This document shows positions 7,244-14,710 of a DNA stretch of 22,019 nt, piece by piece (the stretch's first letter is position 1; every line of letters starts with the position of its first letter). This DNA is from CAZHTS01 sp964535315 (GTDB lineage: Bacteria > Chloroflexota > Anaerolineae > Anaerolineales > Anaerolineaceae): contig CAZHTS010000076.1 in the NCBI GenBank assembly GCA_964535315.1, positions 1 through 22,019 of the forward strand, given 5' to 3'. The notes beneath the pieces were generated by a model that was not told where the DNA came from, did no database searches, and saw only the letters and a list, made by a program, of their open reading frames with translations. Made by a program: the position numbers and the translations under genes.

Positions 7244-7263
7244 TAGAAACACTCTAGTTTCTG
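7244..7263 (-). promoter_or_regulatory. Small hairpin just before the FAD oxidoreductase ribosome site
   Basis: AGAAAC (7245-7250) and GTTTCT (7257-7262) form a 6-bp stem with a 6-nt loop, ending about 6 nt before GGAGG on the minus strand. It is stable enough to position or shield the ribosome site, but short enough to be chance. Confidence 0.3.
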
Positions 7264-7318
7264 TAACAAACGCCTGGTTTTTCAACTTCTAATGGGGGAC
7301 ACGCAAGAGCACAGCCTA

Positions 7319-7369
7319 TAATATCGTATATCATATATAATATATCAAACGTTCGGTTTTGTCAACACC
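7319..7369 (-). promoter_or_regulatory. Promoter/operator cassette A (FAD oxidoreductase unit)
   Basis: On the minus strand: perfect -35 TTGACA (7365-7360), exactly 17 bp of spacer, -10 TATTAT (7342-7337), predicted start near 7330. A 27-bp alternating AT block (7345-7319) with repeated GATAT units covers the -10 and runs to about +12, the usual place for a repressor operator. The block and the 12 bp around the -35 recur upstream of the Ca2+ ATPase with one mismatch, while the spacer differs. Confidence 0.8.
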
Positions 7370-7439
7370 TTTTTACCAATTTAAAGCACTATTTCTACCC
7401 AATCTTCCCCACATCCACCAAAAAACTGCCTTTTAAAAC

Positions 7440-7469
7440 CCAAACTGCCCTACGAAGAGGGCAGTTTGG
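7440..7469 (-). terminator. Intrinsic terminator of the Ca2+ ATPase gene
   Basis: Arms CCAAACTGCCC (7440-7450) and GGGCAGTTTGG (7459-7469) make a perfect 11-bp stem 22 nt past the ATPase stop codon. On the minus strand it is followed by GTTTTAAAAGGCAGTTTTTT. It separates the ATPase from promoter cassette A. Confidence 0.85.
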
Positions 7470-7491
7470 ACAAAAGCAAACAAACCGGGTG

Positions 7492-10290
7492 CTAGGTGCG
7501 CTTGCTGCGCGCCGTGACGATGTATTTGGTCACCTCGGCCGCCGCCGAGGGCAGCAGCAGCAGCGGCAGCATCTCGCTCCACTCGGCCCACCCCAGCGGC
7601 ACCGTATTGAAAACGGTGTTGAAGAACGGCACATACACCACCATCAGCAGCAGCGTCAGCGAGGCCAACACCGCCCAGTTCATCCAGCGGTTGGTGAGAA
7701 CGCCGATCTTGAGCAGCGGGTAACGCTCCGAGCGCGCCGTGTAGGCCCGCAGCAGTTCAGAGGTCGACAGCGTCAGGAAGGCCATCGTGCGGGCGTGTTC
7801 CACATCGAAGGTCTGCAAACCGATCTCGTAGGCGATCAGTGTGGCCGCAGTGATGGCGACCGTCTGCACCGCCACGCCAAACTGCATGAAACGGTTGATG
7901 ATCGGTTCTTTGGAGGGGCGCGGCTTTTGATCCATGATGTCCGGGTCGCCCTTCTCGGTGCCCAGCGCCAGCGCCGGGGCGCCGTCGGTGATCAGGTTCA
8001 ACCACAGCAGTTGGATGGCGCTCAACGGCGAACCCTTGCCCAACACCGTGGGCAGGAAGATGATGAAGATTTCCGCCAGGTTGCACGAGATCAGGTAATA
8101 CACGAATTTGCGGATGTTGCTGTAGATGATGCGCCCCTGCTCCACCGCCGAAACGATGCTGACGTAGTTGTCATCGGTCAGCACCATGTCGGCCGTTTCT
8201 TTGGCCACGTCTGTGCCGGTGATGCCCATCGCCACGCCGATGTCGGCGCGCTTGATGGCCGGGGCGTCGTTGACGCCATCTCCGGTCATCGCCACCACCT
8301 CGCCGTTGGCCCGCAGCGCATCCACAATACGCATCTTATGCTCGGGCGAGACACGGGCAAACACGTCGGTGCGCTCGACCTCTTTTTGCAGGGCGGCGTC
8401 GTCCATCTCGTTCAACTGCGCCCCGGTCAGCACCTGGTGATCCTGCGCCAGCAGCCCAATGCTGTTGGCAATGGCCCGGGCGGTATTGGGGTAATCGCCG
8501 GTGATCATCACCGTGCGGATGCCCGCCCGGCGCGCCTTTTCCAGCGCCGGGTGCACCTCAGGCCGGGCCGGGTCGATCATGCCGATCAGACCGACGAAGA
8601 TCAGATCCTTCTCCCACACCTGCAAATCTTCGCCCTCCACCGAGGGCACGATGCGGTAGGCCACGCCCAACACGCGCAGCGCATCGCGCGTCATGGCGTC
8701 GTTAGCCGCCAGCACCCGCTGGCGCTGCTCATCATCCAGCGCCAGGGTGTCGTGGTCGTTCATACCCTGCACCCGGTTACACAGGTTGAGCACCACGTCC
8801 GGGGCGCCCTTGACCGCCACCACCTGCCAGGAACGTTTTTCAGCGTCGTAGAAGGGCGAGAGGTCGTCGGGGCGCGGGTCCTTCACCCCGTGGAAGGTGA
8901 CCATGCGCTTGCGGGTCGAGTCAAAGGGGATTTCGTTCTCGCGCGGGTAAGCCGTCGAGAGCATATCCAACAGTGCGCCGGTCTTGGCCGCCGCCACCAG
9001 GATCGAGCCTTCGGTCGGGTCGCCGATGATGCGATAGCCTTCTTCATCGCCGTTGTTCTGAGTTTTGTCCAGTTGGGCGTCATTGTTGAGTACCCCGACC
9101 CACAGGGCGGTCAGCGCCGCCGGATAATCTTTCTGTAGATCGACCACCTTACCGCCCACGCGGAATTCACCTTGCGGGTCGTAGCCGCTGCCGGTCACCT
9201 CGACGAACTGCCCGTCCACCCACATGCGGGTCACAGTCATTTCGTTCTGGGTCAGCGTGCCGGTCTTATCCGAGCAGATCACCGTGGCCGAGCCCAACGT
9301 TTCCACCGACGACAGCCGGCGGATCAGGGCGTGCCGCTGCACCATCTCGCGCATCCCCAGCGCCAGGCTGATGGTCACAATTGCCGGCAGGCCTTCGGGC
9401 ACCGCTGCAATCGCCAGGCTGACGGCGATGATGAACATTTCCAACGGGTTGCCGCCCTGGAACCAGCCGATGATGAAGACCAGGGCGCACACCGCCAGCG
9501 AGGCCCAACCCAGCGTCTTGCCCAACTGCTCCAGGCGGCGCTGTAAGGGGGTCTCTTCCATCTCCACCGCCTGCAACATGGTGGCAATCATGCCTAACTG
9601 GGTGTGCATGCCCGTGCTGGTGACCACGCCGCGGCCGCGGCCGTACGAAACCACCGTGCCCATAAACGCCGTGTTCTTGCGGTCCCCCAGGGGGATGTCC
9701 TTTTCCAGCGCCAGAACGGCGTTCTTCTGCACCGGCAGCGATTCGCCGGTCAGCGCCGCCTCCTCAACGCGCAGGTTCACCGCCTCGATCAAACGTACGT
9801 CCGCAGGCACATAATTACCGGCTTCCAGATAGACAATATCGCCGGGCACCAGTTCGGGCGCCGGCACCGCCTGGCGATGCCCGTCACGCAAGACCTGCGA
9901 TTCCGGCGCCGCCAGTTTCTTCAACGCCGCCAACGCCTCCTCGGCCCGGCTTTCCTGGATCACGCCCAACACGGCGTTAAGTACCACGATCGCCAGAATG
10001 GCCGCCGCCTCGACATAATCCCCCAGCAGGGCCGACACGAGCGAGGCAACGATCAGCAAGATCACCACAAAGCTCTTCAACTGACCCAACACCATCTGGA
10101 AAAAGGTGGCGCGCGGCGCTTCAACCAGCTGGTTGGGCCCATATTGCGCCTGCCGGCGCGCCACTTCTTCGCCAGACAATCCGTCCTGCAACTGAGTCGC
10201 CAGTTTGCCGAGCACCTCCTCGGTGCTCAGCGCATGCCAGGTGATCGAGACATCGTTGGCCTCAAGCAAGGGTTTTGAACCTTCGGACAT
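7492..10290 (-). CDS. P-type calcium-transporting ATPase (P2A)
   Basis: A 932-residue membrane pump that expels Ca2+ at the cost of ATP. Seen in order: cation-ATPase N-domain (about 15-65), TGES of the actuator (181-184), TM4 PEGLP (298-302), phosphorylation site Asp341 in DKTGTLT, the hinge TGDGVNDAPAI, and TM5/TM6 with NLAEIF and NLITDGAPALALG. The Pro-Glu-Gly-Leu-Pro in TM4, the TM5 Glu and the TM6 Asn and Asp match the two-site SERCA/PMR1 pattern, so Ca2+ (possibly Mn2+) is expected. The ATG at 10290 has GGAGG with 7-nt spacing. A GTG at 10362, also behind GGAGG, would add 24 residues with no family support. It sits behind promoter cassette B and ends at a clear terminator. Confidence 0.93.
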   Translation of the reverse strand: MSEGSKPLLEANDVSITWHALSTEEVLGKLATQLQDGLSGEEVARRQAQYGPNQLVEAPRATFFQMVLGQLKSFVVILLIVASLVSALLGDYVEAAAILAIVVLNAVLGVIQESRAEEALAALKKLAAPESQVLRDGHRQAVPAPELVPGDIVYLEAGNYVPADVRLIEAVNLRVEEAALTGESLPVQKNAVLALEKDIPLGDRKNTAFMGTVVSYGRGRGVVTSTGMHTQLGMIATMLQAVEMEETPLQRRLEQLGKTLGWASLAVCALVFIIGWFQGGNPLEMFIIAVSLAIAAVPEGLPAIVTISLALGMREMVQRHALIRRLSSVETLGSATVICSDKTGTLTQNEMTVTRMWVDGQFVEVTGSGYDPQGEFRVGGKVVDLQKDYPAALTALWVGVLNNDAQLDKTQNNGDEEGYRIIGDPTEGSILVAAAKTGALLDMLSTAYPRENEIPFDSTRKRMVTFHGVKDPRPDDLSPFYDAEKRSWQVVAVKGAPDVVLNLCNRVQGMNDHDTLALDDEQRQRVLAANDAMTRDALRVLGVAYRIVPSVEGEDLQVWEKDLIFVGLIGMIDPARPEVHPALEKARRAGIRTVMITGDYPNTARAIANSIGLLAQDHQVLTGAQLNEMDDAALQKEVERTDVFARVSPEHKMRIVDALRANGEVVAMTGDGVNDAPAIKRADIGVAMGITGTDVAKETADMVLTDDNYVSIVSAVEQGRIIYSNIRKFVYYLISCNLAEIFIIFLPTVLGKGSPLSAIQLLWLNLITDGAPALALGTEKGDPDIMDQKPRPSKEPIINRFMQFGVAVQTVAITAATLIAYEIGLQTFDVEHARTMAFLTLSTSELLRAYTARSERYPLLKIGVLTNRWMNWAVLASLTLLLMVVYVPFFNTVFNTVPLGWAEWSEMLPLLLLPSAAAEVTKYIVTARSKRT

Positions 10291-10374
10291 ACAGAGACCT
10301 CCAAACCAAGATTTTAAGATTCCATGCAAAATAACCCCAATCCCCCTACGTTCGCCCGGCACACAGCCAGACCT

Positions 10375-10398
10375 CCTTCGCTCAAATTCACACGAAGG
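10375..10398 (-). promoter_or_regulatory. Hairpin in the ATPase 5' leader
   Basis: CCTTCG (10375-10380) pairs with CGAAGG (10393-10398). On the minus strand the 3' arm runs directly into GGAGGT, an extra ribosome-binding-like site 9 nt before a GTG (10362). The leader is about 130 nt long and therefore carries two potential ribosome sites, one next to this hairpin. Confidence 0.35.
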
Positions 10399-10408
10399 CA
10401 GATATAAT

Positions 10409-10459
10409 TAATATCATATATCATATATAATATATTCAACCTGGGCGTTTGTCAACACC
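10409..10459 (-). promoter_or_regulatory. Promoter/operator cassette B (Ca2+ ATPase)
   Basis: On the minus strand: TTGACA (10455-10450), 17-bp spacer, TATTAT (10432-10427), predicted start near 10420. The 27-bp AT-repeat block (10435-10409) matches cassette A at 26 of 27 positions, and 12 bp around the -35 (10459-10448) are identical. Both cassettes span 51 bp. Confidence 0.8.
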
Positions 10460-10487
10460 CATTTTTGCACGCTCCCAACAATAAAAT

Positions 10488-11744
10488 TTACGGCTGGATC
10501 ACCGTCCCGCTTTTTAAGGTCGCGCCCTTGGGGATCACCACCACCCCATCGCGCACCACCCAATGATCGCCGTCCAGATCCACGCCGCGCGGGAACGGGC
10601 GGATGATCACGTTGCTGCCCACCCGGGCATTCTTGTCGATAATGGCGCCCTCGATATGGCAATTGCGCCCGATGCCCAACGGTACCGGCTCGTCGGTATC
10701 GCAATCGCGCGGCTCATAATAATCGGCGCCCATCAGGATGGTGTCCTTGATCAGGCAGCCGCCGCAAATCTGGCTGCGCAGCCCGATGACCGAGTGCACG
10801 ATCTCGGCGTCCTGGATCCAGCAGCCCTCCGCCAGCAGGACTTCTTTGAGGCGGCTGTTCTCCACACTGCTGCCCGGCAGATAGCGCGCCCGGGTATAAA
10901 TTGGCCGCTCCTGGTCGAAGAAACTAAACGGCGGATGGGTGCTGGCCAGCGCCAGGTTGGTCTCATAAAACGAACGAATCGTGCCGATGTCTTCCCAATA
11001 GCCGTCAAAATCAAAGCCAAACACTCGTTGGGTCTTGAGCGCATAGGGGATGACGTGCCCGCCAAAGTCGTCAAATTCGTGGTTCTCGAGCAGATCGATC
11101 AACACATCGGTATTGAAGATATAAATTCCCATCGAACCCAGATACGGCCGGTGCGGATCATCGCGGCTGACCAGCCCCGCCAACACCGCCGGGTCTTTGG
11201 GTTTTTCGGCAAAATCGGTCAGACGGCAATCCACATCGCGCTTGAGGATGCCAAAGCGTCCCGACTCGGAGGCCAGCACCGGCTGTACCGCCACAGTGAT
11301 GTCGGCGTTATGCTCCCAATGGAAACGCGTCATGGGGGCGTAATCCATGCGGTAGAGGTGGTCGCCGGCCAGAATCAGCACGTACGGCGAACGCGTCGAG
11401 CGAATCTGGAGCAGTTGCTTGCGCACCGCATCGGCTGTGCCCTGATACCAGTCCGTGCTGCGGATGGTCTGCTCGGCCGCCCAGATTTGCACCCAACCCA
11501 GATGGAATGCGTCAAACTGGTAGGTGCCGGAAATATGACGATGCAGCGAAACGGAATTAAACTGGGTGAGAACGGCGATATGATGGATGCCCGAATTAAT
11601 ACAATTGCTGATAGGGATGTCGATCAACCGGTATTTTCCCGCCATCGGCACGGCCGGCTTGGAGCGTTGCTGGGTCAATGGATACAACCGGCTGCCGCGC
11701 CCCCCGCCAAGGATGATTGCCAGGACGTTTTCGAGTGTGGGCAT
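10488..11744 (-). CDS. glgC: Glucose-1-phosphate adenylyltransferase (ADP-glucose pyrophosphorylase)
   Basis: Makes ADP-glucose from ATP and glucose-1-phosphate, the committed step of glycogen synthesis. A 418-residue protein with nucleotidyltransferase domain: GGGRGSRLYPLT (13-24), SKPAVPMAGKYR (28-39), GTADAVR (102-108), LAGDHLYRMDY with catalytic Asp128 (125-135), FAEKP (178-182). The C-terminal left-handed beta-helix (about 290-418) contains HSVIGLRS, then MGADYYE (338-344), and IIDKNARVGSNVIIRP, which is the cyanobacterial/plant subtype rather than the E. coli one. That subtype is usually activated by 3-phosphoglycerate, so similar control is possible. The ATG at 11744 has GGAG at 6-nt spacing. 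No glgA or glgB lies nearby in the window. It is transcribed separately from the ATPase. Confidence 0.97.
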   Translation of the reverse strand: MPTLENVLAIILGGGRGSRLYPLTQQRSKPAVPMAGKYRLIDIPISNCINSGIHHIAVLTQFNSVSLHRHISGTYQFDAFHLGWVQIWAAEQTIRSTDWYQGTADAVRKQLLQIRSTRSPYVLILAGDHLYRMDYAPMTRFHWEHNADITVAVQPVLASESGRFGILKRDVDCRLTDFAEKPKDPAVLAGLVSRDDPHRPYLGSMGIYIFNTDVLIDLLENHEFDDFGGHVIPYALKTQRVFGFDFDGYWEDIGTIRSFYETNLALASTHPPFSFFDQERPIYTRARYLPGSSVENSRLKEVLLAEGCWIQDAEIVHSVIGLRSQICGGCLIKDTILMGADYYEPRDCDTDEPVPLGIGRNCHIEGAIIDKNARVGSNVIIRPFPRGVDLDGDHWVVRDGVVVIPKGATLKSGTVIQP

Positions 11745-12050
11745 ATGGGTCTCCTTTTCTTTGTGTGGAATTGGACGGCTTCGCGTGCAAAAAAAACCGG
11801 GCTGCGTTTACCCTCTCTCGCCGCCAGGCCTGATCGCCAACACCCCCACCCGATTGGTACCGTGAGGATGCAGATTGTTTTATCGCGGTGCGATGGGGGC
11901 AAACATAAGAATCTGACCTTATTGTATCCCAGAAAACAAAAAACGCACGAGCTTTTCTGGCGCGACTTTAGCACGCCAAGACGACCACAGACGCCCACGA
12001 CCGCCGGTAAGCGCCCCGCTTAATCCTGCCCATCCTGCCAACCCCTGTTT
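11745..12050 (-). other. Long leader region upstream of glgC
   Basis: About 300 bases without a convincing gene. TACAAT at 11926-11921 (minus strand) may be a -10 box, but no matching -35 is present, and a start there would leave a leader of about 170 nt. I could not match it to a known riboswitch. A T-rich tract lies just upstream of the putative -10. No direct repeats or mobile-element ends are visible. Confidence 0.3.
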
Positions 12051-12161
12051 TTAAGCGCAACAATCCGGCGGGGCCTGGCCGTCATAACACAGGCCCATCC
12101 GGGCGAGTCTGAGCCCTCTATATTCGTCGGCCGGCATGATGCCGGCCGACATTTGAGACAT
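12051..12161 (-). CDS. Possible 36-residue peptide after iorAB
   Basis: An open frame starting at ATG 12161-12159, only 3 nt after the iorAB stop codon, and ending with TAA at 12053-12051. Its C-terminal part reads CYDGQAPPDCCA, with three cysteines and a short charged helix before it, which looks protein-like. Translational coupling to iorAB would be natural given the spacing; the GGCGGG before it overlaps the last iorAB codons. Against it: the N-terminal part coincides with a perfect DNA palindrome, so the frame could be incidental. Function unknown; a metal-binding accessory peptide is only a guess. Confidence 0.35.
   Translation of the reverse strand: MSQMSAGIMPADEYRGLRLARMGLCYDGQAPPDCCA
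12126..12150 (-). repeat. Perfect GC-rich palindrome after iorAB
   Basis: GTCGGCCGGCA (12126-12136) and TGCCGGCCGAC (12140-12150) form an 11-bp stem with a 3-nt loop, starting 14 nt after the iorAB stop codon. The strength fits a terminator or 3'-end stabiliser, but no T-run follows. It overlaps the possible small peptide frame. Confidence 0.6.
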
Positions 12162-12164
12162 CGC

Positions 12165-14678
12165 CTACCCGCCGCCTGCCTTGCTCAAATCCAACGCAAG
12201 CGCCCGGCCGGCCTGGAAGGCGACATAATTACCGGCCCATACCAGCGGGCGCGAATTGGCCCGGCGCAGAGCCTCCAGCCACAATTCAGGGGCAAACCCG
12301 TCAAACGGCGCCACCGTACTGAGCACGCCCAACATGACCACGTTGGCGACCCGCCCGCTGGCATCCCCCAGGGCCAACGCTTTGCCCAACACATCCACGT
12401 TCAACACCCGGCGCCCGGCAAGACACGCCGCAATCTGCGCTTCGTCCGGGTATTGTTCGGCCGGCAGACCCGGCGGCACGATTTTGGTATCCGCCATCAA
12501 TATGGCGCCGCCCGGCTTGAGCAGTTCGAGAAAGGCCGGGCGCAGCACCTCGCTCTTTTCCATCACGATCAGGCAATCCGCCGTACCAGGCAAGAACACC
12601 GGACTGAGCGCCGCGCCACAGCCAAAGGTGCTGATGACCGGGCCGCCCATCTGCGCCATGCCGTGCGTCTCACCCTTGATAATGTTCTGCTCGCCATACC
12701 CCGCCAGCAGGGCCAGCTGGCTCAACACGTGTCCAAAGAACAGATTGCCCTGCCCGCCGATACCGCGCACCGCCAGCGCCAGCCTGCCCGGAAACGCCTC
12801 GCGCCGGATCTCCGGCAGATTTACCGGCGGCGGGCTGGCGAGCGCCTCGCCGCTTTGAGCCGCCTGCGGCACGACGGTCTTGAGCACCCCGGTCGGGCAG
12901 GTCTGCACACAGGCCGGGGTATGCCCGCCGCACCCGCTGCACAGATGGTTACTAAACGGTACGCCCTGTTCATCCACCGACAGGCCAGGGCAGATCAGAC
13001 AGGCGCCGCACTTCTTACACACCGCCGGGTCGACCGAGACCCGCTGGCGGCTGGCTTCACCCTTCTGGAGACACGCCCCATCCTGTACGACAAGGGTGGT
13101 ATAGACGCCCTGCTGAGCATCCACCAGCGCCGTTTTCAAAGCGGCGCGCAGCGCTTTTTTCTCGTAGGCGCCCACCACCACCACGTTGGCGCCGTGCGCC
13201 CGCAATGAGGCCGGCAGGTCGAAACGCATCGCCTCACCCGCCAGGTTGGCCGGCGAAGTCGGCGAGGGCTGCCCGCCGGTCATGGCGGTCCACGAATTAT
13301 CCAGGATGACTTTGACGCCGGGCGTGTTGCGATAGATGGCGTTGCGGGTGGCGTCCATCCCGCTGTGACACTCGGTGCCGTCCCCCAACACACTCAAACA
13401 CCGTCCGGCCTGTTCGGGGCGCGCTATCACGTACCCGATGCGCTCGGCCTCGCTGGCGCCCATCGCCAGACCGGTATCTAACGCCCCCATAAAATACAAC
13501 AACGCATTACAACCGATGTCGCCAAAAACGACGTCGAGCTGCTTCTTCTGTTTGAGCAGGTTCACCTCTTTGGCAAACAGGCGGTAGGGGCAGCCGGCGC
13601 AGATCACCGGTGGGCGGGCCACCGGCGCAAGCCCCGCCGCCGCCTGAGGGCTGCGCAGTCCAAGGCGCTCTGCAATCAACGCCGGCGTCCACTCGGTCAG
13701 GCTGCTGTAAGGCTCTTTGCCTTCCACGGCCAGCCCGGCCTGCTCCAGGGCCTCCTGCAAATAGCGGTAGCCATCCTCGATGACGTACACCCGTCCTTCG
13801 ATCGTCGCGCAAAACGAACGGATCAGATCCATCGGCAGCGGATGGGTAAAGGCCAGCGAGAGGATGTCGATGTCTGCCCCAAGAGCAGTCTTGACCTCGC
13901 GCACGTATAAATCGCTCATGCCGCAGGTAATCACGCCCATCTTCCCCGAGCCCTTCTCCCAGCGGTTGAGCGGACTGTGCTCCACCATTTCCAGCAGGGC
14001 CGGCATGCGCCCGGTTACGACCACGTCGTAGTGCTTGCGCGTCAGGTTGGGCAACACATTAAATGCGCGCAGGCTCTCGGGCATCGCCAGCGGTTCACGG
14101 CGCTGCTCGGGCATCAGGCGCACCAATCCCTCGCTATGACACAGGTTGCCGTTGGGCATCACCACCACCTGAGTGCGATATTGGCGGCCAATCTCCACCG
14201 CCAGGGCCGCCGCTTCGTGCAATTCCTGGTGGCTGCGCGGCTCGAAGACCGGGACAAAACAGCTCTTAAACAGGTAGCGCGGGTCGATCACGTGCTGGGT
14301 GGAGCTGGGGGTAAAATCGCTGGCAATATAGTACACCAGCGCCCCGCGCGGCTCGACAAACATCGCGCCACTGGTAAAAATGTCGCCCGCCTGAAACAGC
14401 CCCGGGATTTTCATCGTCACCACGCAGTCGCGCCCGGCGAGGGAATGACCGTGACCGACCGCCGCCGCCACCGCTTCGTTGACCGACCAGCCCACTTTAA
14501 TCAGGTCTTGCACCTGTGCCAGACCGCGATCGATCACCTCGGAACTGGGCGTACCGGGATAACCGTCGGCGCAGTGTACCCCACCGCGCACGCACCCCAC
14601 GGCAAAAGCCATATTGCCCTGCAAAATTTCGGCTTGCCCACTGGGGGCCTGGCAAAGCTGTCTGACTGAATTGCTCAT
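12165..14678 (-). CDS. Indolepyruvate:ferredoxin oxidoreductase, IorA-IorB fusion
   Basis: Oxidatively decarboxylates aryl 2-oxo acids (indolepyruvate, phenylpyruvate) to aryl-acetyl-CoA, passing electrons to ferredoxin. An 837-residue single chain joins what are usually two proteins. Order: pyrimidine-binding domain with GYPGTPSSEV (39-48); transketolase-C-like domain (about 245-345); CAGCPYR (360-366); TPP site with GDG (432-434) and DNSWTAMTGGQPSP (460-473); ferredoxin-like region with C554, C557, C560, C563 and C580, C583, C590, C594; then the IorB/gamma domain starting VRGIGGQG (637-644) with KGETHGMAQMGGP (668-680). Cysteine spacing differs from the usual two CxxCxxCxxxCP sets. GGAG-type Shine-Dalgarno AGGAG lies 8 nt before the ATG. 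It follows the aminotransferase gene by 32 bp, so the two form an operon. Exact 2-oxo acid not provable here. Confidence 0.92.
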   Translation of the reverse strand: MSNSVRQLCQAPSGQAEILQGNMAFAVGCVRGGVHCADGYPGTPSSEVIDRGLAQVQDLIKVGWSVNEAVAAAVGHGHSLAGRDCVVTMKIPGLFQAGDIFTSGAMFVEPRGALVYYIASDFTPSSTQHVIDPRYLFKSCFVPVFEPRSHQELHEAAALAVEIGRQYRTQVVVMPNGNLCHSEGLVRLMPEQRREPLAMPESLRAFNVLPNLTRKHYDVVVTGRMPALLEMVEHSPLNRWEKGSGKMGVITCGMSDLYVREVKTALGADIDILSLAFTHPLPMDLIRSFCATIEGRVYVIEDGYRYLQEALEQAGLAVEGKEPYSSLTEWTPALIAERLGLRSPQAAAGLAPVARPPVICAGCPYRLFAKEVNLLKQKKQLDVVFGDIGCNALLYFMGALDTGLAMGASEAERIGYVIARPEQAGRCLSVLGDGTECHSGMDATRNAIYRNTPGVKVILDNSWTAMTGGQPSPTSPANLAGEAMRFDLPASLRAHGANVVVVGAYEKKALRAALKTALVDAQQGVYTTLVVQDGACLQKGEASRQRVSVDPAVCKKCGACLICPGLSVDEQGVPFSNHLCSGCGGHTPACVQTCPTGVLKTVVPQAAQSGEALASPPPVNLPEIRREAFPGRLALAVRGIGGQGNLFFGHVLSQLALLAGYGEQNIIKGETHGMAQMGGPVISTFGCGAALSPVFLPGTADCLIVMEKSEVLRPAFLELLKPGGAILMADTKIVPPGLPAEQYPDEAQIAACLAGRRVLNVDVLGKALALGDASGRVANVVMLGVLSTVAPFDGFAPELWLEALRRANSRPLVWAGNYVAFQAGRALALDLSKAGGG

Positions 14679-14710
14679 CCAAAGACTCCTCTATTGTGAT
14701 CCACAAGCTG

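Noticed and set aside
5942..7246. Plus-strand frame of 434 codons across the FAD oxidoreductase
   Set aside because: It mirrors the flavoprotein codon for codon, is rich in His/Arg/Gln, and has no motif; the minus-strand gene has a perfect ribosome site and FAD motifs.
7319..7345. AT-repeat block as a replication origin, CRISPR leader or mobile-element end
   Set aside because: The two copies sit at matched positions over -10 boxes with TTGACA at exact spacing; there are no DnaA boxes, no spacer arrays, no target-site duplications and no transposase in the window.
7489..9138. Plus-strand frame of about 550 codons opposite the P-type ATPase
   Set aside because: Antisense shadow with His/Arg-rich composition and no family features.
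10563..12023. Plus-strand frame of 486 codons opposite glgC
   Set aside because: Shadow of a highly conserved gene; no motif and it runs into the AT-rich leader.
12070..12100. GGGCCTG/CAGGCCC stem upstream of glgC as a riboswitch
   Set aside because: Only 7 bp, far from any start codon and without any recognised conserved core.
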